32,341 nucleotides of DNA from Chitinophagaceae bacterium (GTDB lineage Bacteria; Bacteroidota; Bacteroidia; Chitinophagales; Chitinophagaceae), in assembly GCA_947442625.1 (NCBI GenBank), contig CANEWJ010000014.1:1-32341 (forward strand), given 5' to 3'. Below the pieces are notes generated by a model that was given only the letters and a program-made list of their open reading frames with translations, had not been told where the DNA came from and did no database searches. Shown here piece by piece: positions 7,358 to 16,727 of this stretch. The translations under genes and the position numbers were made by a program. Every line of letters begins with the position of its first letter. Position 1 is the stretch's first letter.

Positions 7358-9562
7358 TTAGTTGATTTCGCGTATCACATACCAGGTATAGCCTCCGGCA
7401 GGAATGCTCACGCTCAGTTTGAGGTTGCCTTTGTTATCAGCCATTATCTGCCGATGGATGGCATCTTTTTCAAAAACAAAGGCCTTGGGGCCAAGTCCAG
7501 TGTAATACAGCGGAATGGACACCTGACGGTTGATGACCTGATCCGTTGGATTGAAAAGCAATACGAAAGCCCTGTCTTTCAAGGTTGGGCTAACGTGCAT
7601 AAAACCATCCCAATCGCGACCATCTGCCCTTCTCAAATGAACGATAGGCGCATTCAGGATATCGCGGTACTTTTTGTACCATGAAACGGTGTTGGAAACA
7701 AGTGCCTTGGTTGTGGTGGTATCGTAAAGCCTGGGGCCCCTGTAACAAGCCTGTACCCCTGCTCCGTAATACTGGACCATCAGCATTTCATAGTCCTTGA
7801 GATGGTCTTTCAGGGGCTCCAAAACAGCCTCTGGCCCACCACCCTGGTAACGGGTAAGCGGCACAAATCCCCAGCTCATCGAAGGAAGTTTTTCAAAGGT
7901 GCCGTCGTGGATGTTTTGCCTGTTCAGGATTTTTTGCTGATCACGGGAGAGGGAGAAATTGACCTCACGGTATCCGATGCCAATCTTGTGGGTACCGTCC
8001 AGAAAATACCAATCAGGCGCATTGACATAAACGCCATTCTCGTTGCACCAGCGGTAAAGCCCTTTCTGCAATTCCATTTGTCTCCACTGTGAATCATCCA
8101 GTCCTTTGTGGCCAGGATGAACGGTTGACGCGCAAACATCGCCAGGATATGGACCATCATTTTCAAACAAATCAAAGCCTGTTTTGGTGATGAAGTATTT
8201 CAGTTTGTCAATATAGGTCAGGCCCCATTGGCTTCCCATGCAGGGAGCATTCCCAAAGAATGCGCCACCGGGCTTGCCTGTTTTGGGATCGATGACGTCT
8301 GTTTCATCGTTGATCCTCCTGCTGCTGAACAGGGAATAGCTGCCAACAAGGATTCCCTTGCTGTGGGCATAATCCGTCAGCTTCTTCCAGCGGGCGATGT
8401 TTGCAGCACTGGTGTCTTCCATGTTGCAATGGCTGCCAAAGCTGAGGATCAGGGCCTCATAACCGGTTGCAGCACACTGGTCAACGGCAGTTAAAACTTG
8501 CTGGTCATTGCGGCTGACCAAATGCATGAAAATGGGGTTCTGGGTGGTCCAGGGAGCAACGGTGGCATACATGCGCTGGATCATCATCCCCCTTCTTTCA
8601 CGGTCATAGCTGTCCATCAACAATTCGTGCGTTCTGGGAGATTTGATGCCTTCACCTGGTGCAAGCACAACCGCTTTGACCTTTTCAGGATAGACCTCTA
8701 AGACACAAGGCGTCTGGTAGTTGTAATTGACCTGGGAGGTATAGGAGGAGTCAGTAACCCAGTGGGTGGTTTGGTCGCTGATGTCATAGCGCATGGCATT
8801 GTTGAACGCATAGTTGGTTTCAACATAGATACCGTGCTGTTTTTTCATTTGCTCGGGCGATCCTACCACCGCACTCTCCTCTTCAACAAGCCCAAGCGAC
8901 TCGTTGACAATCCTGTTCACCACGATGTTGTTGCTGCTTTTGTTGATGAGCTCCACCCACTTGACAATGAGGGGAATCCCATCATACAACTCATAATGCA
9001 CCACCACTGCAAGGTTGTTGAGTGATGGAGATGCAGACCTGAAGTTGACGGCCAATGCTTTTCCGGTGGCCTGCTTGTTTACCGATGCCCAGGTTGTTCT
9101 TTTCCAGTTGATGTATGGTTTGATGTCGGTAACTGTATAACCAGTAAACATAAAATCCTCTGCCCCGGCCTTGAAGTCCTTGATCCATTCTTGTTGCAGG
9201 TATGCTTTTTCCTGTTGGCCAATCACTCCACCAACATTGTATTCCTTTCCATCAATGATGATCTTGGCTTCAGGCCTGATGGCACGCAGCAATTGCTGTG
9301 AGCTAGCCATGTTCTGAAAATCATAACAGGCAAAATTGGGAGCAACCTTAAAACTTCTGCGCACCAAACCATTGTAAAGGATGAGGCTTCCTTCTTTTTC
9401 GGCAATGTATACATTGGCTTTTGCTGTGGGAGGTTTAATCAGCCAATCTTCTTGGGCTATTTCATTGAAACTTTTATCCCAAACGGGAATTCGAGAGGAG
9501 TATTGCGCGAACGAAAAAACTGAGGCAAGGATGAAAAAAGCAAGTGAAAAAACGTTTTTCAT
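7358..9562 (-). CDS. secreted glycoside-hydrolase-like protein, alpha-galactosidase-clan type
   Basis: This is a large secreted protein of 734 residues with a signal peptide (1-20, ending FSFAQ). The N-terminal half (about 30-330) looks like a beta-sandwich. The middle (about 340-620) looks like a TIM barrel, with strand-like segments such as ALILSFGSHCNMED (370-383) and GFDLFENDGPYPGDVC (462-477). The C-terminal part (about 640-734) looks like a small beta domain, with AFVLLFNPTDQV. This order resembles GH36/GH27-clan enzymes, and D464 or D469 is a plausible nucleophile. I recall similar uncharacterised Bacteroidota proteins, but the substrate is unknown and family membership is not certain. 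The gene is 28 bp after pabC in the same direction and ends at a strong terminator. No SusC/SusD pair is nearby. Confidence 0.6.
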   Translation of the reverse strand: MKNVFSLAFFILASVFSFAQYSSRIPVWDKSFNEIAQEDWLIKPPTAKANVYIAEKEGSLILYNGLVRRSFKVAPNFACYDFQNMASSQQLLRAIRPEAKIIIDGKEYNVGGVIGQQEKAYLQQEWIKDFKAGAEDFMFTGYTVTDIKPYINWKRTTWASVNKQATGKALAVNFRSASPSLNNLAVVVHYELYDGIPLIVKWVELINKSSNNIVVNRIVNESLGLVEEESAVVGSPEQMKKQHGIYVETNYAFNNAMRYDISDQTTHWVTDSSYTSQVNYNYQTPCVLEVYPEKVKAVVLAPGEGIKSPRTHELLMDSYDRERRGMMIQRMYATVAPWTTQNPIFMHLVSRNDQQVLTAVDQCAATGYEALILSFGSHCNMEDTSAANIARWKKLTDYAHSKGILVGSYSLFSSRRINDETDVIDPKTGKPGGAFFGNAPCMGSQWGLTYIDKLKYFITKTGFDLFENDGPYPGDVCASTVHPGHKGLDDSQWRQMELQKGLYRWCNENGVYVNAPDWYFLDGTHKIGIGYREVNFSLSRDQQKILNRQNIHDGTFEKLPSMSWGFVPLTRYQGGGPEAVLEPLKDHLKDYEMLMVQYYGAGVQACYRGPRLYDTTTTKALVSNTVSWYKKYRDILNAPIVHLRRADGRDWDGFMHVSPTLKDRAFVLLFNPTDQVINRQVSIPLYYTGLGPKAFVFEKDAIHRQIMADNKGNLKLSVSIPAGGYTWYVIREIN

Positions 9563-9590
9563 AATAAATCCATTTAACCTTTGGATGAAA

Positions 9591-10184
9591 CTAAGTTAAC
9601 AAAGACATGGGTATAGTTGGGGATTCCTCCCATGTCATCATTGCATTGATAAACTTTACCATTTGGTATTGGTGCAAATTACTGGTTCTAATTTCTGAAA
9701 CTTGAATTTTATTGGCCTCAAGCAAAAAAGCCCTTTGGGTTCCTTCCAACAAGGGAATTTGAGGGGTATACCAACACTCGCCATCAAAAAAAGCAAGGTT
9801 TGCATATGAGGCGTCTTTAACAATACCCTGATCCGTCATGATGATTTCATCGGTGCCGGCGTTCAAAAGTAAATTCGTAATCCATTCCCTGTCAGCGTAT
9901 TTAAAGTCATATTTTCTTCCTTCCAATTCTACCACAGAGATGCTGCTGATTTTTTTTACAGCATATGCAGAATAGGTTATGTCGAGCACCTGTTGAAGGT
10001 CGTATTTTACACGACACTTGACCACACCACTTGCATTCAATGCATTCGGAGTAATGATTCCATTGAGCTGAAGAAAAGGGGGCTTCCCAAAATTCAATAA
10101 CGTTCTATTTACCCTCGATTGATGGTAATCGAGGCGCTCAATTCTCCCCTCTTTTATCCTGATTGATTCAATAAATTGGAACAT
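9591..10184 (-). CDS. pabC: aminotransferase class IV, probable aminodeoxychorismate lyase
   Basis: This is a 197-residue fold-type IV PLP enzyme. Lying immediately behind pabB, it most likely cleaves 4-amino-4-deoxychorismate to p-aminobenzoate and pyruvate for folate synthesis. It starts FIESIRIKEGRIERLDYHQ, the usual opening of the short Bacteroidota form. It has YDFKYADRE (92-100), where K95 is the likely Schiff-base lysine, and a PLLEGTQRAFLL segment near the C-terminus. It is shorter than E. coli PabC (about 270 residues) at the N-terminal side, as is usual in the phylum. Its start lies inside pabB: the two genes overlap by 17 bp, so translation is probably coupled. Confidence 0.85.
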   Translation of the reverse strand: MFQFIESIRIKEGRIERLDYHQSRVNRTLLNFGKPPFLQLNGIITPNALNASGVVKCRVKYDLQQVLDITYSAYAVKKISSISVVELEGRKYDFKYADREWITNLLLNAGTDEIIMTDQGIVKDASYANLAFFDGECWYTPQIPLLEGTQRAFLLEANKIQVSEIRTSNLHQYQMVKFINAMMTWEESPTIPMSLLT

Positions 10185-11118
10185 AAATTTTGTCGATCAT
10201 TTCCTGATATTCTTCCGCCAACGTACTCTGAAATGTAACCCCGCCACCACTTCTGAAAATATTTTTATCGTCTACATACCTGATCAGAACACAACTATCC
10301 AATTCTTCTCCATCAAAATAACCTGCGATACCCGTATAATATCCACGCTCTAACCCCTCAATCTCACGAATTGCTTCCATGGTTTTTTTCTTGGGAGCAC
10401 CGGACACTGATCCTGCTGGCAATAAATTAAAAATTATATCTCCAATGCAATCGTTGAAATTATCGGGCAATTCACCTGCGATTTCTGAACTTACCTGCCC
10501 AATCTTTCCCTGCTGGGTTTGCAATTCTTCATAGAATCGGTACCTCAGAACCTTAACATTTTTGGAGACCCGACTCAGGTCGTTTCGAATGAGATCAACG
10601 ATGGTTGCGTGTTCCGCTTGTTCTTTGGGATTGTTTAGAATGATTGCTTTGGCATCCTGAATGTTTGCATCAATTGTTCCCTTCATTGGAAAAGAATATA
10701 TTCTCCCATTTTTGATTTTAATAAATGTTTCTGGAGAAAAACAAACAAAATTGTTTTTGAACCATACCCTGTATTTTGACGAAGTCGCTTCAAAGATATC
10801 TTGGTGCGACAAGTCTGTAGTGATTGGTGTTGTACAGGTAAGGTTGATTAAAAAACTATTGCCGTAAGCAATATGTTCCTTTACTTTATTGAACTTGACT
10901 GCATATTCTTGAATAGAAATCGGAGATGAATTAAACTGGAATTGACTTACTGATTTTGAAAAGTTGTGATTGGAAACCCCTTGAAAATTATACTTGAAAT
11001 CATCCGCACAATCTTCCATCAACCAGGCAAGAGGCTTTTTGCACTCAAAATCAATCAAGAAAACAAAAGGCTTTTTTTCCTTTCCCCACTGGTTTAATAA
11101 ATCCTTCGTCAGTACCAC
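10168..11118 (-). CDS. pabB: aminodeoxychorismate synthase component I
   Basis: This 316-residue chorismate-utilising enzyme makes 4-amino-4-deoxychorismate from chorismate and ammonia. Core motifs are intact: PMKGTI (144-149, with the key K146), EH (169-170), RNDLSR (178-183) and AGSVSGAPKKKTMEAI (235-250). The protein lacks the N-terminal tryptophan-binding region of the long E. coli form (about 450 residues), a normal feature of Bacteroidota PabB. It overlaps pabC by 17 bp. The base composition is visibly more AT-rich than the flanking glycerate kinase and enolase genes. A separate glutaminase (PabA) is not in the window; it may be shared with anthranilate synthase. Confidence 0.92.
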   Translation of the reverse strand: MVLTKDLLNQWGKEKKPFVFLIDFECKKPLAWLMEDCADDFKYNFQGVSNHNFSKSVSQFQFNSSPISIQEYAVKFNKVKEHIAYGNSFLINLTCTTPITTDLSHQDIFEATSSKYRVWFKNNFVCFSPETFIKIKNGRIYSFPMKGTIDANIQDAKAIILNNPKEQAEHATIVDLIRNDLSRVSKNVKVLRYRFYEELQTQQGKIGQVSSEIAGELPDNFNDCIGDIIFNLLPAGSVSGAPKKKTMEAIREIEGLERGYYTGIAGYFDGEELDSCVLIRYVDDKNIFRSGGGVTFQSTLAEEYQEMIDKIYVPIY

Positions 11119-11202
11119 AGCAATTTAGAATTTTTGAAAGACGGGACAGTGCTGATGTAGGTATACTTTCCAAATGCTGACCTGTCGTATCATACCTTAA
11201 AT

Positions 11203-12312
11203 CTAAAGTATTTTTTTTATTGCGGCAGACAGAAACTTGTCTGGATGGGCCATGGCCTCTTCTTTGGAGCCTGCCAGTGCGGTTAGTGTAACAAGCCTGT
11301 CTACGCCCATTGCATTGAGGTCTTTGATTGGCATGGAACTGTCTCCACAGATGGCATACAGTTTGGTGCCATGGGTTCTTGCATGACCAATGAGCTTGCC
11401 CAACACCTTGCCCTGAAAGGATTGCTCGTCCAGCCTTCCTTCACCAGTGATGAGGATGTCCGCTGCTGCTATTTTATCATCAAGTGAAATGGATTCGATC
11501 AGGTAATCAATCCCCGGCACCAATCTTGCACCAAGAAAAACATCGCAACCGCCACCCATTCCTCCAGCAGCACCAGCACCGGGAGCAACTTCGACAGATC
11601 TTCCAAAATACTTCATGAAAACGGTATCAAGGTGTTTCAATCCTTCGTCCAATTCGTCCACCTGCGCTGCGTCTGCGCCTTTTTGCGGCGCGTATACATG
11701 CGCTGCGCCATCAAGACCAAAAAAAGGATTGCTCACGTCATAGGCTACTGTAAAGTGAATGTCTTCAAGAAGGTCTGTTTCCGGCATGACAATTTCATTG
11801 ATGGAAGAAAGGTTCTCTCCACAGGGTTCCAGGGGATCCCCGTTCTTGTCTAGGAAGATATACCCCAATGCATCCGCCATACCAATGCCGCCATCATTGG
11901 TGGCGCTTCCTCCGATGCCCAAATAAATTTCTTTTGCCCCTCTTTTGATGGCATCCAAGATCATCAAACCTGTACCATAGCTGGATGTCTTCATAGGGTT
12001 CCGCTCATTGTCAGCAAGCAATGCCAACCCGCTTGCGGCTGCCATTTCAATATAGGCAGCAGATCCATCCTGTGAAATTTGGTAACTGGCTTTTATCTGT
12101 CTCATCAACGGGTCAACCGTCAATGCCTGCGCATCTTTGGTGCCAAAATAATGTTTGATGATGGAGGAATATCCGTCACCTCCGTCGGCCATGGGAAAAG
12201 ATTCCACCTCCGCATCGGGATATGACGCAGCAATCGCTTGTTGCATCAGCTTGCACAGTGTGATGGAGTCTATGCTGCCTTTGAATTTGTCTGGTACAAG
12301 GAGGATTTTCAT
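11203..12312 (-). CDS. glycerate kinase (GarK/GlxK family)
   Basis: This 369-residue cytoplasmic kinase phosphorylates D-glycerate. Members of this GarK/GlxK family mostly make 2-phosphoglycerate, the substrate of the enolase encoded just upstream. Family signatures are the opening ILLVPDKFKGS, PMADGGDG near residue 41, a central LGIGGSATNDGGIGMADALG, and GAAGGMGGG followed by ITGEGRLDEQS in the C-terminal half. The gene begins only 8 bp after a G-rich octamer array. Its ribosome-binding region therefore reads as C-rich repeat sequence, with no Shine-Dalgarno site. Confidence 0.94.
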   Translation of the reverse strand: MKILLVPDKFKGSIDSITLCKLMQQAIAASYPDAEVESFPMADGGDGYSSIIKHYFGTKDAQALTVDPLMRQIKASYQISQDGSAAYIEMAAASGLALLADNERNPMKTSSYGTGLMILDAIKRGAKEIYLGIGGSATNDGGIGMADALGYIFLDKNGDPLEPCGENLSSINEIVMPETDLLEDIHFTVAYDVSNPFFGLDGAAHVYAPQKGADAAQVDELDEGLKHLDTVFMKYFGRSVEVAPGAGAAGGMGGGCDVFLGARLVPGIDYLIESISLDDKIAAADILITGEGRLDEQSFQGKVLGKLIGHARTHGTKLYAICGDSSMPIKDLNAMGVDRLVTLTALAGSKEEAMAHPDKFLSAAIKKIL

Positions 12313-12319
12313 TGCTGGG

Positions 12320-12445
12320 GGTTGAGAGGTTGAGGGGTTTAAAGGTTTAGAGGTTTAAAGGTTGAGGGAGGTTGAGGGAGGTTGAAGGGGTTGAAGGGGT
12401 TGAAAGGTTTAAAGGTTTAGAGGTTTAAAGGTTGAGGGGTTGAAC
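12320..12445 (+). repeat. G-rich octamer array, 15 units
   Basis: Fifteen head-to-tail units each begin with GGTT. Eleven are exactly 8 bp (GGTTGAGA, GGTTGAGG, GGTTTAAA, GGTTTAGA and so on), two are 10 bp (GGTTGAGGGA) and two are 9 bp (GGTTGAAGG). The consensus is GGTTKARR. The trio GGTTTAAA, GGTTTAGA, GGTTTAAA occurs twice, at 12336 and 12406. The four G-runs between about 12365 and 12398 could form a G-quadruplex on the plus strand. The array abuts the glycerate kinase start and faces a second, opposite-oriented array next to eno. Confidence 0.9.
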
Positions 12446-12480
12446 TTGCCAAGCAGGGGTTGGGGGTGGTCTGAAATGTT

Positions 12481-12515
12481 TAGGGGTTTAGCGATTGATA
12501 ACCCCTAAACCCCTA
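12481..12515 (-). terminator. hairpin downstream of eno
   Basis: An 11-bp perfect inverted repeat (TAGGGGTTTAG at 12481-12491, CTAAACCCCTA at 12505-12515) encloses a 13-nt loop, about 42 bp past the eno stop. It arises where plus-oriented octamers meet minus-oriented ones. There is no T-tract after it, so it is not a standard intrinsic terminator, but it could halt or protect the eno transcript. Confidence 0.45.
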
Positions 12516-12551
12516 CACCACTCAACCCCTAAACCTCTAAACCATTAAACC
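12504..12551 (-). repeat. octamer array abutting the eno stop, opposite orientation
   Basis: Six perfect 8-bp units read on the eno sense strand as GGTTTAAT, GGTTTAGA, GGTTTAGG, GGTTGAGT, GGTGTAGG and GGTTTAGG. The first begins 5 bp after the eno stop codon. They belong to the same GGTTKARR family as 12320-12445 but lie on the other strand, so the two arrays form a large imperfect inverted repeat (for example 12334-12364 against about 12523-12555). Confidence 0.9.
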
Positions 12552-12556
12552 CCAAA

Positions 12557-13834
<1,278 letters not shown>

Positions 13835-13870
13835 TTATTTTAAGGGTTGTTCTGCTTGTATAGGAGAAAA

Positions 13871-14782
13871 TCAAATGGCCTCCCCGGTAAGGTCCCTGAA
13901 AATATCCTCCAGGCGCCGGGCTTGCGTGTGCAAAGAAACGATATTCACATTATGTTGCAAAGCGAAACCCATAAGTTCTTTGCTCAATGCATCCGGATCA
14001 GTGGTTTCAAGCTCCCATGCTGTTGCGCCAAGGTTCAACACCCCCACGACACCTGCAATGGAATTCAACGCCTCTTTGGATACTTCTTCCCTGAACCCGA
14101 CCCGAATGCTTGAGGAAGACTGCTGCTTTTTAAGATTTTCAATGCTATCGTCTGCCACAATTTTACCCTTGTTGACCACAATGACCCGCTCGCAAAGGGC
14201 TTCGACTTCCTGTAAAATATGGGTAGAGAAAAGAATGGTCTTGTTCTTGCCCAGGTTCCTGATCACTTCCCTGATTTCAACAATCTGGTTGGGATCAAGG
14301 CCCGTGGTTGGCTCATCCAGGATCAGCACTTCAGGATCATGCAACAAAGCTGCCGCAAGCCCAACCCTTTGTTTATATCCCTTTGACAATTGTCCTATTT
14401 CCTTGTGTGCTTCTGGTGTTAAGCCCGTGAGTTGGATAACAGCTTCAATTCTTTTAGCCGGTGCGGTTATCTTATGAAGACCAGCCATCAAGCCCAGGTA
14501 CTCCCGCACATACATTTCATGGTAAAGCGGGTTCAGCTCTGGCAGGTAGCCTATCTTTTTTTTGGTGGCGATGGCTTCCCCTTCAACCGGGATGCCGCAG
14601 ACCTCTATGCGTCCTTCATCCGGACGAAGAAAGCCCGTGATCATTTTCATGGTAGTGGACTTGCCCGCCCCATTGGGGCCTAAAAACCCAACAATCTCTC
14701 CAGCGCCCACTTCAAAACTGATATGGTCTACCGCTTTCTGATCGCCGTATTGCTTGAGGATATGATCAACTTTGATGGACAT
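13871..14782 (-). CDS. gldA: ABC transporter ATPase, GldA-type
   Basis: This 303-residue cytoplasmic ABC ATPase has Walker A GPNGAGKST (35-43), the signature LSKGYKQR (132-139), Walker B VLILDEP (152-158), and a C-terminal extension of about 85 residues after the switch region (FSTHILQEVEALCERV). The segment ATKKKIGYLPELNPLYHEMYVREYL is characteristic of GldA, the ATPase needed for gliding in Flavobacterium, where it works with GldF and GldG. No gldF/gldG is nearby, which is also true in Flavobacterium. GldA-like proteins occur in non-gliding members too, so motility should not be assumed. It starts 9 bp after the small membrane-protein gene. Confidence 0.85.
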   Translation of the reverse strand: MSIKVDHILKQYGDQKAVDHISFEVGAGEIVGFLGPNGAGKSTTMKMITGFLRPDEGRIEVCGIPVEGEAIATKKKIGYLPELNPLYHEMYVREYLGLMAGLHKITAPAKRIEAVIQLTGLTPEAHKEIGQLSKGYKQRVGLAAALLHDPEVLILDEPTTGLDPNQIVEIREVIRNLGKNKTILFSTHILQEVEALCERVIVVNKGKIVADDSIENLKKQQSSSSIRVGFREEVSKEALNSIAGVVGVLNLGATAWELETTDPDALSKELMGFALQHNVNIVSLHTQARRLEDIFRDLTGEAI

Positions 14783-14791
14783 GTATTTTGC

Positions 14792-15037
14792 TTAATCTTC
14801 CACCTCATCACTGGATGATGGCAACTGGTCGTAAGCCCCTTTGAATGCCATCCAACCAAACATCACGAACCCGATCGCGATGGGCAAAAAGATGATGGCA
14901 AATATACTCCATTGGATGATGGTATCAGTGCCTGGCACCAGCCTAATCCGCTCCAAGGCCGTTTTTAACAGAATGCTATAAGAATATATTGCAAGGGCGA
15001 TCCAGACAAGGCCTAAATATTTTTTAATCGTGTTCAT
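14792..15037 (-). CDS. small two-helix membrane protein next to the MFS transporter
   Basis: An 81-residue protein with two hydrophobic helices (about 7-25 and 42-66), a short charged segment between them and an acidic tail (SSSDEVED). It lies 52 bp after the MFS gene and 9 bp before gldA, all on the same strand. I do not recognise a characterised family. Its position suggests a small partner subunit of the transporter, but this is an inference from adjacency only. Confidence 0.75.
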   Translation of the reverse strand: MNTIKKYLGLVWIALAIYSYSILLKTALERIRLVPGTDTIIQWSIFAIIFLPIAIGFVMFGWMAFKGAYDQLPSSSDEVED

Positions 15038-15089
15038 CTTCTTGGTTTATGCGTTTATGGTGTGGGGCGATGCAGACACGCTGTCAGCA

Positions 15090-16634
15090 TCAATCGTTTA
15101 CTTCAGGATCAATTTTGTTGGACAGGTAGATGGTACCAATCACAAGGCATACCACTGCAATGGCGATAGGATACCAGAGCCCTACCAATACATCACCCGC
15201 ATACAAAGTTCCCAACAATACGGCGATAAATGGCGTCATGCCCCCAAACACACCATTGCCCAGGTGATAAGGAAGGCTCATCGAGGTGTACCTGATTTTT
15301 GTGGGGAAGATCTCCACCAAAAATGCTGCGATAGGACCATATACCATCGTAACAAAAACGATTTGTACAAAGATCAGTACCACCATCGTCCAATACCCCT
15401 CATCCGGAAGCTCTTTTGAAAGCTTATCGATGGTTTCTGGCTTTTCGAGTCCGTTGGCATACAAGGTATCCTTGTGCACCAGCTTTTCGGTGATACCATT
15501 TTGATACAAACGAACGGTAGTCGTGGTTTGGATGCTGTGGTCTTTCCCGTTGGCTGGATTGATGACCCGCTCAATCTTTGTTTTGGCATCATCCAACACA
15601 ATGTCTTTGGTGGAAGCCACGGCCAGCATCTTGGTATAGATGGGACGATAGGAAATCACCGCCAGGAACAAGCCCGCCATGATGATCCATTTCCTTCCGA
15701 TTTTGTCGCTGAGGTTACCAAAGAAAATGAAAAGCGGTGTGGCAAAGATGATGGCCCAGATCAGGATGGTCCTGGTTTGTTCAAAGTCAACTTTACAAGC
15801 GGTTTCCAAAAAGGTTTGTGCGTAGAACTGACCGGTATACCATACCACACCCTGTCCCATGGTGGCACCGAACAAGGACAGCAAAACCATTTTGAGGTTG
15901 CCCTTGTGCATGAGACTTTCCTTGATAGGATTCTTAGAAGTCTTGCCTTCCGCCTTCAACTTGCTGAAAAGCGGTGATTCATGCATCTTCAGCCTGATAT
16001 AAATGCTCATACCCACCAGCACAACAGAAAACCAAAAAGGTATGCGCCATCCCCAGTCTTCAAAGGCTTTGATGGAGTCCGCATCGTTGGGGGCAAGGCT
16101 TTTTCGGGTGATCAGGATAATGCCGAGTGACAAGAGCAAACCCAGTGTGGCTGTGGTTTGTATCCAACTCGTATAGTATCCCCTGCGTTCTGCCGGAGAG
16201 TGTTCTGCAACATAGGTGGCTGCGCCGCCATATTCTCCGCCGAGTGCCAGGCCTTGCACCAAACGCAGGAGCAATACAATCAAAGGTGCGGCAAATCCAA
16301 TGGAATCATACCCCGGAACCAGTCCTATGGCGAAGGTTGATCCGCCCATCAGGATCAGGGTCAACAAGAACGTGTATTTTCTTCCTACCATATCGCCCAG
16401 ACGGCCGAAGACCAGTGCGCCAAAAGGCCTGACAATAAAGCCTGCTGCAAAGGTTGCAAGGGTTGACAATAATGCAGCAGTGGGATTGGTCTTGGGGAAA
16501 AACTGCATTGCAATAATGGGCGCAAGACTACCAAAAATGTAAAAATCGTACCATTCGATCAGCGTACCCACAGAGGAGGCGAATATCACTTTTCTGATGG
16601 TCTTTTTTTCTGCAGTTGATTGCATATCAGGCAA
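15090..16634 (-). CDS. MFS transporter, metabolite:H+ symporter (MHS) type, with an extra loop
   Basis: This 514-residue inner-membrane symporter resembles the ProP/KgtP/ShiA group, which take up organic acids, proline or betaine. It has the MHS opening ASSVGTLIEWYDFYIFGSLAP, the MFS loop motif GRLGDMVGRKY (77-87) with its second-half copy GNLSDKIGRKW (306-316), and LGGEYGGAATYVAEHSP (131-147). A hydrophilic insert of about 75-80 residues (335-412) separates helices 9 and 10, where normal members have a short periplasmic loop. The gene is divergent from acs, which makes a carboxylate substrate plausible. The real substrate is not predictable. Confidence 0.88.
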   Translation of the reverse strand: MPDMQSTAEKKTIRKVIFASSVGTLIEWYDFYIFGSLAPIIAMQFFPKTNPTAALLSTLATFAAGFIVRPFGALVFGRLGDMVGRKYTFLLTLILMGGSTFAIGLVPGYDSIGFAAPLIVLLLRLVQGLALGGEYGGAATYVAEHSPAERRGYYTSWIQTTATLGLLLSLGIILITRKSLAPNDADSIKAFEDWGWRIPFWFSVVLVGMSIYIRLKMHESPLFSKLKAEGKTSKNPIKESLMHKGNLKMVLLSLFGATMGQGVVWYTGQFYAQTFLETACKVDFEQTRTILIWAIIFATPLFIFFGNLSDKIGRKWIIMAGLFLAVISYRPIYTKMLAVASTKDIVLDDAKTKIERVINPANGKDHSIQTTTTVRLYQNGITEKLVHKDTLYANGLEKPETIDKLSKELPDEGYWTMVVLIFVQIVFVTMVYGPIAAFLVEIFPTKIRYTSMSLPYHLGNGVFGGMTPFIAVLLGTLYAGDVLVGLWYPIAIAVVCLVIGTIYLSNKIDPEVND

Positions 16635-16727
16635 TTGTTTTAAGCGGTTAATTTCCTGTCAAGATAAAAATATATCGGGAAGAATCTGTTTTTTTTTAAC
16701 TTACCGGTCTTAAATTTTAAATGCCTT

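Noticed and set aside
12320-12551. CRISPR-like array or eukaryotic telomere contamination (TTTAGGG-like words)
   Set aside because: Units are 8 bp with no spacers, and no cas genes are nearby. The period is 8 rather than 7, and the arrays lie between intact bacterial genes.
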